Shown: one piece after another, positions 6,378-13,662 of the stretch | Layout: each line of letters opens with the position of its first letter | Position numbering within the stretch: position 1 is the first letter of the stretch | Source: an uncultured Bacteroidales bacterium | GTDB taxonomy: Bacteria; Bacteroidota; Bacteroidia; Bacteroidales; Bacteroidaceae | Assembly (NCBI GenBank): GCA_937898885.1 | Contig: CALDKD010000008.1 | Span: 1-16,880 of the forward strand | DNA length: 16,880 bases | Direction: 5' to 3' | Program-made: the position numbers and the translations under genes | The notes under the pieces: generated by a model | The model's input: only the letters and a program-made list of their open reading frames with translations | The model's database searches: none | Told to the model about the DNA's origin: nothing

Positions 6378-7388
6378 ATGGCATTAGGCCGGTCGGTGCT
6401 TTCCCGCATTGCGGGATTCTTCAGGAAGCTTGGAAGATTGCTGGTCCTTGGTACAAGGAACGGCGACCTTCCTGTTTTTTTGCTCTTTCTGGTAATCTCT
6501 TTCTTTTTCTGGATGTCTCAGAATATGGGCGAGATGTACGAGCGGAGCATCTCTTATCCTGTTGAGCTTACCGGCCTTGATGAGAATATGCGCCTGACGC
6601 ACGATGTCAGCTCTCCTCTGCGTATTACCGTAAGCGGTCCTGGTACTGCTATCTGGAGCGCGTCGAGAAAGAGGAAAACCATAATGCTGAATGCCGCCGG
6701 ATTCGCTTCCTCGACTCCCAATATGTACGCAAAGGCCTCGTCAGAGCTTGTGGATTCGATGGCTTCGCTGTTGCCGGCATCTCTGACAATCAAGAGTATC
6801 TATCCGGACTCGTTGAGGTTCGGATGCATTGAGGAGGTGCGCGTCAAGCTTCCGGTACGGTTTACAGGCGAGGCGTCTGGTGGCGACAGATATATAATAG
6901 ACCGGCTGGAATGTATTCCTGACAGCGTTACCTTAGGGGTTCCTGCCGGTAAGGACACTCTGTACAGGCAGATATTTACAGAGAGCGTGGACATTCAGGC
7001 TACATCGGAGGTCAATGAGGTGGAGGCTGGTCTTGTGCTTCCTGCTGACGTCAGGCTGCTTGACAATGACTTTGTACGCGTCGTATCGTATTCGTCGCGT
7101 GTCACGGAAAAGAGTCTTGATGTACCGGTGGAGGGCGTTAATTTTCCTGACGGACTCTTGCTTAAGACTTTCCCATCCAAGGTGAGGGTGTCATTCAGGG
7201 TGAGGTTGGCTGATTTTGATTCTGCCGGACCTGAGGATTTCCGTGTGGCTGTTGATTACTCCACACTCAATACGTCTGATGCCAAAGCCGAGGTGATTGT
7301 GATAAATCAGCCTGCTGATGTGGAGAACGTGCGTGTGTCTCCTATGCTGGTGGAGTATCTTGTGGAGAAAACCGGATTCTGGCGATGA
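6378..7388 (+). CDS. YbbR-like (CdaR-type) membrane-anchored protein
   Basis: This 336-residue protein has a basic, probably amphipathic N-terminus (about 1-29). A single transmembrane segment follows at about 31-46 (LPVFLLFLVISFFFWM). The rest is extracytoplasmic, beta-rich and built of YbbR-type repeats (e.g. LRITVSGPG at about 75-84 and SKVRVSFRVRL at about 267-277). In Firmicutes the YbbR protein CdaR regulates the diadenylate cyclase CdaA. No cdaA lies in this window, so that link is not shown here, and the Bacteroidales role is uncertain. The gene starts 15 bases after yajC, with GGACGG next to the ATG as a weak ribosome-binding site. Its stop overlaps the coaE start (ATGA), implying translational coupling. 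Confidence 0.82.
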   Translation: MALGRSVLSRIAGFFRKLGRLLVLGTRNGDLPVFLLFLVISFFFWMSQNMGEMYERSISYPVELTGLDENMRLTHDVSSPLRITVSGPGTAIWSASRKRKTIMLNAAGFASSTPNMYAKASSELVDSMASLLPASLTIKSIYPDSLRFGCIEEVRVKLPVRFTGEASGGDRYIIDRLECIPDSVTLGVPAGKDTLYRQIFTESVDIQATSEVNEVEAGLVLPADVRLLDNDFVRVVSYSSRVTEKSLDVPVEGVNFPDGLLLKTFPSKVRVSFRVRLADFDSAGPEDFRVAVDYSTLNTSDAKAEVIVINQPADVENVRVSPMLVEYLVEKTGFWR

Positions 7389-7999
7389 ACAGAATAGGTA
7401 TTACCGGCGGAATAGGCAGCGGAAAGAGCCGTGTGGCCGCTATCTTGAGGGGATACTCCATTCCTGTCTTTGACTGCGATTCTGAGGCGAAGAAGATGAT
7501 GTCCGGCGATGTCTCCGTAAGAGACGCGCTCACTGCGGCCTGTGGAGTTGACTTCTTTGTGGATGGCGTGCCTGACAAGAGAAGGCTGGCTGATTTTCTG
7601 TTCAAATCGGAAGAGAATGCCGCTCTTGTAAATGGTGTGATTCATCCGCGTGTCGTGCTGAGGTTCAGAGGCTGGTGCGATGAGCTTGAAAACTCCGGCT
7701 GCAAGGTCTGTGCCGTGGAGTCTGCCATACTTTTTGAGTCGGGGCTGCTTCCGTATGTTGATATGGTGGTAGTGGTGGATGCGCCGGAGGCGTTGCGTGT
7801 GGAGCGGGCCTCTATGCGCGATTCCGCTTCCAGGGAGAAGATACTGGAGCGTGTGCGCGCTCAGGCATCGCAGGAGAGTAAGCTTGCTCAGGCGGACTTC
7901 GTCATAGATAACAGTGGCGATGAGGTGCATCTTCTAGCTGAGACGGAAAGGTTGCTTGATTTTATATTTTCAGAAAAGAATAAACACTTAAACGATTAA
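7385..7999 (+). CDS. coaE: Dephospho-CoA kinase
   Basis: CoaE phosphorylates the 3'-hydroxyl of dephospho-CoA, the last step of coenzyme A synthesis, in the cytosol. The protein has 204 residues, the normal size. It opens with the P-loop GGIGSGKS (8-15), followed by the family's FDCDSEAKK segment (29-37, usually xDADxxA), the IHP turn (86-88) and SAILFESGL (113-121). The lid region contains RASMRDSASREKILERVRAQ (141-160), with the conserved R-x-Q near its end. The ATG overlaps the stop of the upstream YbbR-like gene by four bases. This coaE-ybbR pairing is common in Bacteroidetes. Confidence 0.95.
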   Translation: MNRIGITGGIGSGKSRVAAILRGYSIPVFDCDSEAKKMMSGDVSVRDALTAACGVDFFVDGVPDKRRLADFLFKSEENAALVNGVIHPRVVLRFRGWCDELENSGCKVCAVESAILFESGLLPYVDMVVVVDAPEALRVERASMRDSASREKILERVRAQASQESKLAQADFVIDNSGDEVHLLAETERLLDFIFSEKNKHLND

Positions 8000-8011
8000 A
8001 AACGAAAGATT

Positions 8012-8461
8012 ATGTTGAGAGAGATTTTAACAGTTTCCGGTCGCCCGGGACTTTCCAAGCTTGTGGCAAGGGGAAATAATTGCATTATTGTAGAGACCGT
8101 GGATGCTGACCATAAAAGATATCCTATCCAGGGTACTGACAAAGTGGTGTCATTAGGCGATATATCCATTTTTACAGACGACGGCGAGATGCGTCTTCGT
8201 GAGGTTTTCCAGAAGTTCGATGAAAAGTGTGGCGGAAAGGCTGTGGACATTGATATCCGCAAGGCTTCAAATGCCGAGCTCAATTCGTTCCTGGCCGATG
8301 TGGTTCCGGATTATGACCGTGACAGAGTGTATCCAAGCCATATCAAGAAGATGATTGGCTGGTACAATATCCTTGTGGCAAATGAGCTGAACGATTTCTC
8401 AGATGAGAAGGAGCAGCAGCCGGAGGAGAATGCCCAGGAGGATGCTCCAAAGGGCGAGTAA
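8012..8461 (+). CDS. DUF5606 (plus DUF6852-like C-terminal) protein of unknown function
   Basis: This 149-residue protein begins MLREILTVSGRPGLSKLVA, then GDISIFTDDGEMRLREVF, which I recognise as the DUF5606 family of Bacteroidetes. The N-terminal 50 or so residues look like a small beta-barrel. A second part (about 70-130) has a DYDRDRVYPSHIKKMIGWYNIL segment common to these proteins. The end is a Glu/Gln-rich disordered tail. No catalytic motif is visible. It starts 12 bases after coaE and ends just before a strong terminator, so it is the last gene of the nusB operon. That placement suggests a housekeeping role, but none is known to me. Confidence 0.8.
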   Translation: MLREILTVSGRPGLSKLVARGNNCIIVETVDADHKRYPIQGTDKVVSLGDISIFTDDGEMRLREVFQKFDEKCGGKAVDIDIRKASNAELNSFLADVVPDYDRDRVYPSHIKKMIGWYNILVANELNDFSDEKEQQPEENAQEDAPKGE

Positions 8462-8478
8462 TTCGTCTGTCAATGATT

Positions 8479-8517
8479 ATGTCCGGATTCATTTGTGTGA
8501 GTCCGGACATTTTTTTT
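8479..8517 (+). terminator. Intrinsic terminator closing the nusB operon
   Basis: The arms ATGTCCGGA (8479-8487) and TCCGGACAT (8502-8510) are perfectly complementary, with a 14-base loop, followed by an uninterrupted run of T to 8517. It lies 18 bases after the DUF5606 stop. Confidence 0.92.
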
Positions 8518-8532
8518 AATACCATTATGAAT

Positions 8533-8557
8533 CATATAAAAATAATATTTTTATATG
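8533..8557. promoter_or_regulatory. Perfect 25-bp AT-rich palindrome upstream of the DUF4954-SIS operon
   Basis: The 12-base arms CATATAAAAATA (8533-8544) and TATTTTTATATG (8546-8557) are perfect reverse complements around a single A at 8545. It lies between the nusB-operon terminator and the promoter at 8565-8596, ending 7 bases before the -33 box. This placement suits an operator, an activator site or an UP-like element. It has no G/C-rich stem and no T-run placed for termination. The protein that might bind it is unknown. Confidence 0.6.
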
Positions 8558-8564
8558 CGGAATT

Positions 8565-8596
8565 ATTGCAGATTTGGCTGGCAGACATTATCTTTG
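8565..8596 (+). promoter_or_regulatory. Bacteroidetes-type promoter for the DUF4954-SIS operon
   Basis: The -33 box ATTG (8565-8568) and the perfect -7 box TATCTTTG (8589-8596) are separated by 20 bases. The transcript should start near 8603, 16 bases before the ATG at 8619. This rules out the longer TTG-initiated reading at 8574. Confidence 0.75.
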
Positions 8597-8618
8597 CATC
8601 GCACAAATTATATATGTT

Positions 8619-10832
8619 ATGGAAAGAGTAACTCTATTGTCTTCTTACAGATTGTACAACAGCTTCCTGGAAGAGAAATACATCCCTGCCGGAAAGGATA
8701 AGTACTATTTGCGCAACACTCAGGTGACGGCTCCAAAGGGTGGCTGGCGTCATCTTACAAGCTACGAGATAGAGACGTTGGTGAAGAATGCCAATACTGC
8801 CGCCAGCTGGGATACCATCTATGTGACCGATGAGTTTGATCCGATGATGATCAAGAATTCCAAGTTCTATGGTTTCGTACGTATCGGAAGAGTGTCAAGC
8901 GATGGCCTTCAGTATCACGACCTCAGGCTCTCTTGTGGAATAACCAACAGCTCGATTCATTCTTGTGACATAGGCGATGATTGCGCCATACACAATGTGC
9001 ATTATCTGTCACATTATATAATAGGTGACAGATGTATGTTCTTCAATATACAGGAGATGTCCTGTACCGACCACGCAAAGTTCGGCAACGGAATAATCAA
9101 GGAAGGAGAGGAGGAGAGCGTCCGCGTTCACCTGGAGGTGATGAACGAGACCGGATGCCGGAAGATTCTGCCGTTTGATGGAATGATTGCGGCTGATGCA
9201 TATATGTGGGCCAAGTATATTGACGACTCTCTGCTTCAGGACAGACTCACAACTATCACACAGAACTCCTTTGATAACCGCAGGGGCTTCTATGGTACGG
9301 TAGGGTATGGTACTGTCATAAAGAACTCGATGATTCTCAAGGATGTCAAGATTGGCAACTGCTGCTATATCAAGGGAGCCAGCAAACTTAAGAATATAAC
9401 GATAAACTCATCTGATAAGGAGCCGACGCAGATAGGCGAGAATGTGGTGATGGTAAATGGTATCGTGGGATATGGCTGCCGTATCTTTTATTCCTGTATT
9501 GCCGTTAAATTCATTTTGGGAAGTCATTCCAATCTTAAATACGGTGCCCGTCTGATTAACTCCTTCCTTGGCGACAATTCCACAATATCCTGCTGTGAGG
9601 TTCTGAACAATCTTTTGTTCCCGGCACACGAGCAGCATCACAACAACTCGTTTCTGATTGCCAGTGTGGTTAAGGGACAGTCGAATATGGCTGCGGGAGC
9701 TACCGTAGGCTCGAACCACAACAGTCGTACGAACGACAATGAGATTGAGGCTGGCCGTGGATTCTGGCCGGGCCTTTGCTCCAGTGTGAAGCATTCCAGC
9801 AAGTTCGCTTGTTATTCTATGCTTTCAAAAGCAGATTATCCTTCGGAGATTATCAATCCGTTCCCGTTCGCATTACTTAGCAACGATGCTGGTAATGATG
9901 AACTTCAGGTCATGCCCGCGTTTATGTGGATGTACAATATGTTCGCGATGGCTCGAAACAATTGGAAATATGCCAACCGCGACAACCGTATATTCAAGGT
10001 TCAGAATATTGAGTTTGACTGCTACGCTCCTGACAGTATGGAAGAGGCTCTGACTGCACGCCGCCTGCTGGCCAAATGGACTGCAAAGTCCTGGATGCTT
10101 GCCAACGGAGAATCCGTAGAGGGAGTCTCGGATGATGTGTTGCTGGAGAAAGGCATCAGCCTTATGAATGGTGACAGACACGTGGTGTATAACCTTGACA
10201 TCTTCGGCGAGAATATGGAGAAAAGCAAGCGTCGTGTCCGTATTTTAAAAACATATAAGGCATATCACGCATACGGCGATATGATAACGTATTATCTGGT
10301 CAAGAATCTTCTCAGCTATCTTGAGATGAATCCTCAGGAGACATTTAAGTCAATATCAAGGCTGATGAATGGCCGGAGAGTATCGGATTGGGTAAATCTG
10401 GGAGGACAGATTATGCCTGCGTCAGATTGCGATGCCTTGCGTGAGGATATCCGTAACGGAGAGCTTAATTCCTGGAAGGAGATACATCGCCGCTATAATG
10501 ATATTTGGAAAAAATATCCGGAGGACAAGCTTCGTCACGCGCTTCAGACATACTGCGAGGCGTTCCAGACTGTTCTTTTGACTGATGATGACTGGATTGC
10601 GTTGCTCGACAAGGGCATAGAGATACAGTTCTTCATCGCCGACCAGGTGTATGAGTCGCGTAAGAAGGATTATGAGAACATTTTCAGACAGGCTACTTTC
10701 CGCAATGAGGATGAGAGACTGGCCGCTTGGGGCAAGCTTGAGGAGAATGACTTTATTGTAAAGGAACGCAATGAGTCTAAGGAGATGGTGGAGCGCATCC
10801 AGAGCCTCAAAAAGAGATTGTTTAATGTATGA
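8619..10832 (+). CDS. DUF4954 protein, left-handed beta-helix domain, unknown function
   Basis: The protein has 737 residues from the ATG. Residues about 80-400 look like a left-handed parallel beta-helix built from degenerate hexapeptide repeats, with turns such as CDIGDDCAIHNV, VKIGNCCYIKG and IGENVVMVNGIVGYGCRIF, a fold shared with sugar-nucleotide acyltransferases. An insert at about 145-225 interrupts the coils. A His-rich HEQHHNNS (337-344) and GATVGSNHNSRTNDNEIEAG (360-379) are the best active-site candidates. Residues about 430-737 are mostly helical. I recognise the overall sequence as DUF4954, a mainly Bacteroidetes family. No nucleotidyltransferase domain is present, so it is not a GlmU. 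The SIS gene follows 25 bases later on the same strand, which suggests shared sugar-phosphate metabolism. That is inference; no reaction can be assigned. Confidence 0.82.
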   Translation: MERVTLLSSYRLYNSFLEEKYIPAGKDKYYLRNTQVTAPKGGWRHLTSYEIETLVKNANTAASWDTIYVTDEFDPMMIKNSKFYGFVRIGRVSSDGLQYHDLRLSCGITNSSIHSCDIGDDCAIHNVHYLSHYIIGDRCMFFNIQEMSCTDHAKFGNGIIKEGEEESVRVHLEVMNETGCRKILPFDGMIAADAYMWAKYIDDSLLQDRLTTITQNSFDNRRGFYGTVGYGTVIKNSMILKDVKIGNCCYIKGASKLKNITINSSDKEPTQIGENVVMVNGIVGYGCRIFYSCIAVKFILGSHSNLKYGARLINSFLGDNSTISCCEVLNNLLFPAHEQHHNNSFLIASVVKGQSNMAAGATVGSNHNSRTNDNEIEAGRGFWPGLCSSVKHSSKFACYSMLSKADYPSEIINPFPFALLSNDAGNDELQVMPAFMWMYNMFAMARNNWKYANRDNRIFKVQNIEFDCYAPDSMEEALTARRLLAKWTAKSWMLANGESVEGVSDDVLLEKGISLMNGDRHVVYNLDIFGENMEKSKRRVRILKTYKAYHAYGDMITYYLVKNLLSYLEMNPQETFKSISRLMNGRRVSDWVNLGGQIMPASDCDALREDIRNGELNSWKEIHRRYNDIWKKYPEDKLRHALQTYCEAFQTVLLTDDDWIALLDKGIEIQFFIADQVYESRKKDYENIFRQATFRNEDERLAAWGKLEENDFIVKERNESKEMVERIQSLKKRLFNV

Positions 10833-10857
10833 TATTCACTATTAACACAAGATAGTT

Positions 10858-11877
10858 ATGAATCTGAAAGATCGTAAGTATGCGGATTTCGCATTGGTTC
10901 AGGAGATGATGGATACTGTCAACACAGTAGCCAAGTTCAATCCAGATTGCTCTAAGGAGGTTTCCGGACTTGCAGGCAAGGCTGGTAAGCTCTATTTCAC
11001 AGGAGAGGGCTCAAGCCGTATCTTCCCGGCTAAGAATGCCCTGCGCAAATTCAAACGCTGGGGGCTTGACATCAATGCGCAGACTGATGGCTCCTGGCAG
11101 TCCAGAGAGTATGATTTGAGAAACTATGCTGTTTTTCTCGCATCAAACTCAGGACGTACAAAGGAGGTTACGCTTCTTGCGAAAAAACTGAAGGAGGAAG
11201 GCAATGAGTTGCGTTTCGGCCTTACTGCAAACCAGGATACTGTGCTTTCTACATTCTGCAGCTCTACACACGTGCTCAACTGTGGCTGGGAAAAGGCTGT
11301 TGCCGCTACCAAGAGCGTTGTTGAGCAGGCTCTCTATTACGAGTCAGTGTTGTGGAACATCGCTGGCATGGACAAGAAGGCTGAGCTCGCGGCTCTTCCT
11401 GCAAAACTGGAGCAGGCACTTACCATTGACATCCCTTCAGAGATTGTTGATTGGGTGAAGGAAGCCAACACTATCTATTTTGCAGGTTATAATGACGGAG
11501 TAGCAGAGGAACTTACCCTGAAGACAAATGAGATTACCCGTCGTAAGTCCGATTTCCTTGAGGGAACGTACGTCCTTCACGGCATAGAGGAGGTGATGCA
11601 CAAGAACGACATCATCTTCATGGTTGATCCTATTGAGGGCGAATACGAGAAGTTCCAGGAGTATCTGGTTGATGGCGCTGGCGTACGCATCGTTGCCATT
11701 GCGGATCACGACACCCCATTCCCAACAATCAAGGTGCCGTCTGCAGGCGATTTCAATCCGTATGTATTCCTTTGTGCCGGATGGAACCTGCTTGTTGAGA
11801 TAGGAATCAATACAGGTATGGACCTTGACCATCCTAACCGTGCACGTAAGGTAGGAAACGAGTTTATCGCAAAATAA
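10858..11877 (+). CDS. SIS-domain sugar-phosphate isomerase-like protein (GlmS isomerase-type)
   Basis: This 339-residue protein contains two SIS domains. In the first, GEGSSRIFPAKNA (49-61) and ASNSGRT (95-101) match the phosphosugar-binding loops of GlmS (GTSxH and SQSGET). In the second, Lys222, Glu225 and His241 have the same spacing as Lys485, Glu488 and His504 of E. coli GlmS. The C-terminus DHPNRARKV aligns with the GlmS DxPRNLAKSV tail, placing Lys331 at Lys603. So the aldose-ketose isomerase centre appears intact, but there is no N-terminal glutaminase domain or Cys1. Possible roles are a glucosamine/fructosamine-6-phosphate isomerase or deaminase-type enzyme, or an AgaS-like enzyme. 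It is probably cotranscribed with DUF4954 and ends before a terminator. The alignment was done from memory of GlmS. Confidence 0.85.
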   Translation: MNLKDRKYADFALVQEMMDTVNTVAKFNPDCSKEVSGLAGKAGKLYFTGEGSSRIFPAKNALRKFKRWGLDINAQTDGSWQSREYDLRNYAVFLASNSGRTKEVTLLAKKLKEEGNELRFGLTANQDTVLSTFCSSTHVLNCGWEKAVAATKSVVEQALYYESVLWNIAGMDKKAELAALPAKLEQALTIDIPSEIVDWVKEANTIYFAGYNDGVAEELTLKTNEITRRKSDFLEGTYVLHGIEEVMHKNDIIFMVDPIEGEYEKFQEYLVDGAGVRIVAIADHDTPFPTIKVPSAGDFNPYVFLCAGWNLLVEIGINTGMDLDHPNRARKVGNEFIAK

Positions 11878-11893
11878 GGACGAATCTAATAAT

Positions 11894-11940
11894 AAGTTGT
11901 TAGAAAGGCTTTCCGCATTGAGCGGAAAGCCTTTCAACTT
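11894..11940. terminator. Bidirectional terminator between the SIS and DUF1846 genes
   Basis: The 14-base arms GAAAGGCTTTCCGC (11903-11916) and GCGGAAAGCCTTTC (11922-11935) form a perfect hairpin with a 5-base loop. It can extend by AAGTT (11894-11898) with AACTT (11936-11940) after a small bulge. T-rich sequence follows on the + side (to about 11944). It sits between two convergent genes and overlaps the DUF1846 stop codon (11934-11936). Confidence 0.85.
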
Positions 11941-13400
11941 TTCTTCCTGATTGGCTCTGTAGTCAGCCCAATGCCAAGCTTGCTGAAAATCTTTCTGTCA
12001 ACCTCGCTTAGCATAACGGTTGAGTGGACCTGACATCCGTTCAGCCGTGGAAGCTGCTCCAGTGCCCTGCGGCAGTTGTCATCTTCCAGACTCAGCAGTG
12101 AAAGCGCTACCAGCACCTCATCGCTGTGAAGGCGAGGGTTCTTCCCGTGAAGATAGGAAATCTTCATATATTGAATAGGTACGATGGTGCGCTCAGGAAT
12201 GAGCTTGACATCGTGATTGATTCCTGCAAGATATTTTGTGGCATTCAGAATGAGGGCAGCGCTGGCTCCCAACAACGGACTTGCCTCTGCCGTAATGATT
12301 GTGCCGTCCTCAAGCTCAATAGCTGCCGATGCCACTCCTGATTTCTCGAAACGCTCTTTGGCGGCGATTGTCACCTTGCGGTCATCGGTGGAAATCTTCA
12401 TCTGCTTCATCAGCAATGCAATCTTGTTGGTCTCGGTCTCATCGGCCTTGCCATTTGCCAGATTGCCTAAGGCTGAGTAGTATCTTCGTATAATCTCCTG
12501 TTTTGAGGCATCGCAGCAGATATTATCATCTATGATGCAGTTGCCTGCCATATTGACACCCATATCGGTAGGCGATTTGTACGGGTTCTCTCCGTAGATG
12601 CCCTCGAATATGGCATTCAGGACTGGGAAAATCTCAATGTCGCGGTTATAGTTGACAGCTGTCTTTCCGTATGCCTCCAGATGGAATGGGTCAATCATAT
12701 TCACATCGTTGAGGTCTGCTGTGGCCGCCTCGTACGCTACGTTCACAGGGTGCTTGAGTGGAAGGTTCCAAATAGGGAACGTCTCGAATTTGGCATATCC
12801 GGCGCGTATGCCTCGTCTGTTCTCCTGATAGAGTTGGCTCAGGCATACTGCCATCTTGCCGCTTCCAGGACCAGGAGCGGTCACCACAACCAGCGGACGG
12901 GTAGTCTCCACATAATCGTTGCGCCCGAATCCGTCGTCAGAATCAATCAATGCTACGTTTGTGGGATACCCTTCAATGGTATAATGGAAATATGTCTTTA
13001 TATGAAGACGCTCCAGCCGCTTGCTGAACGCGATTGCACTCTGCTGGCCGTTGAAATGGGTGATTACCACTGAGCTTACCATAAGCCCGCGGCTGATGAA
13101 CTCATCCCGAAGTCGAAGCACGTCGGCATCGTATGTTATTCCTAAATCACTACGTACCTTGTTCTTCTCTATATCCACCGCACTGATGGCAATTACAATC
13201 TCTGCACAGTCGCTGAGCTGCATTAGCATTCTTAGCTTGCTGTCGGGCTGGAATCCTGGCAATACACGGCTTGCGTGGTAGTCATCGAACAACTTTCCTC
13301 CGAATTCCAGATACAGTTTGTCACCGAACTGTGCTATTCTCTGCTTGATGTGCTCAGACTGAATACTCAGATATTTGTCATTGTCAAATCCGATTCTCAT
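11934..13400 (-). CDS. DUF1846 (UPF0371) family protein
   Basis: At 488 residues it has close to the usual family length. The family is recognised from its start (MRIGFDNDKYLSIQSEHIKQ, then LYLEFGGKLFDDYHASRVLPGF) and its central segment. Structures are known for the family but its function is not. A glycine-rich loop resembling a Walker A motif is seen at 174-183 (TAPGPGSGKM), preceded by the hydrophobic strand LVVV; this suggests nucleotide binding. ETFPIWNLPLKHPVNVAYEAATADL (205-229) is another well-kept stretch, and DVNMIDPFHLEAYG (232-245) contains possible ligands. There are no membrane segments or signal peptide, so it is cytosolic. It is a single-gene unit converging on the SIS gene. 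Its position beside sugar-phosphate genes may be coincidental. Confidence 0.87.
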   Translation of the reverse strand: MRIGFDNDKYLSIQSEHIKQRIAQFGDKLYLEFGGKLFDDYHASRVLPGFQPDSKLRMLMQLSDCAEIVIAISAVDIEKNKVRSDLGITYDADVLRLRDEFISRGLMVSSVVITHFNGQQSAIAFSKRLERLHIKTYFHYTIEGYPTNVALIDSDDGFGRNDYVETTRPLVVVTAPGPGSGKMAVCLSQLYQENRRGIRAGYAKFETFPIWNLPLKHPVNVAYEAATADLNDVNMIDPFHLEAYGKTAVNYNRDIEIFPVLNAIFEGIYGENPYKSPTDMGVNMAGNCIIDDNICCDASKQEIIRRYYSALGNLANGKADETETNKIALLMKQMKISTDDRKVTIAAKERFEKSGVASAAIELEDGTIITAEASPLLGASAALILNATKYLAGINHDVKLIPERTIVPIQYMKISYLHGKNPRLHSDEVLVALSLLSLEDDNCRRALEQLPRLNGCQVHSTVMLSEVDRKIFSKLGIGLTTEPIRKKS

Positions 13401-13421
13401 AAGTAACCTTTATTTGTACCG

Positions 13422-13429
13422 CGAAGATA
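13422..13429 (-). promoter_or_regulatory. Possible -7 box for the DUF1846 gene
   Basis: Read on the - strand this octamer is TATCTTCG, one mismatch from TAnnTTTG and identical to the candidate for nusB. It lies 21 bases upstream of the ATG. No TTTG-like -33 box is apparent at the right distance. Confidence 0.4.
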
Positions 13430-13494
13430 CTGTTTTTCGAAGAAATATGTGTCTGGCATTTGTATATTCCATCCCAAAAGATATCAACATTCGC

Positions 13495-13534
13495 GTCATT
13501 AGTCGCAAAAAAAGACACGTTCGTCACAAAAGAC
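13495..13534. promoter_or_regulatory. Cluster of GTC/GAC half-sites upstream of recA
   Basis: Two adjacent inverted-repeat units, GTCGCAAAAAAAGAC (13502-13516) and GTCACAAAAGAC (13523-13534), are preceded by another GTC at 13495. Both units share the form GTC-N-CAAAA...GAC. They lie between the DUF1846 and recA promoters, about 55-95 bases upstream of the recA -7 box. They could be operator sites, possibly damage-responsive, or a chance run. They do not match the E. coli or Bacillus LexA boxes. Confidence 0.3.
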
Positions 13535-13588
13535 GGAATTGTTGAAAAATTGATGTTATAGGCATTCATCTGCTTATTGGTTTTTGTA

Positions 13589-13596
13589 TAACTTTG
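13589..13596 (+). promoter_or_regulatory. Probable -7 box of the recA promoter
   Basis: TAACTTTG is a perfect TAnnTTTG. The -33 region is poor: ATTC at 13564-13567 lies 21 bases upstream. The predicted transcript start is near 13603, giving a leader of about 60 bases before the recA ATG, with no obvious ribosome-binding site. Confidence 0.6.
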
Positions 13597-13662
13597 CCTT
13601 TGAAGGGTGTTTTACCGCTGATACCGTGGAACAACCTTTTGTAACAATAAAATCAATAAAAT

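Noticed and set aside
7307..7930. 207-codon antisense frame opposite coaE
   Set aside because: It lies opposite a P-loop kinase with all motifs and is composed of low-information sequence.
8574..8618. TTG-initiated N-terminal extension of the DUF4954 protein
   Set aside because: It would start between the -33 and -7 boxes, upstream of the transcript start.
13384..13569. 61-codon - strand frame upstream of the DUF1846 gene
   Set aside because: It covers the intergenic promoter region, overlaps the true gene start in another frame and resembles no protein I know.
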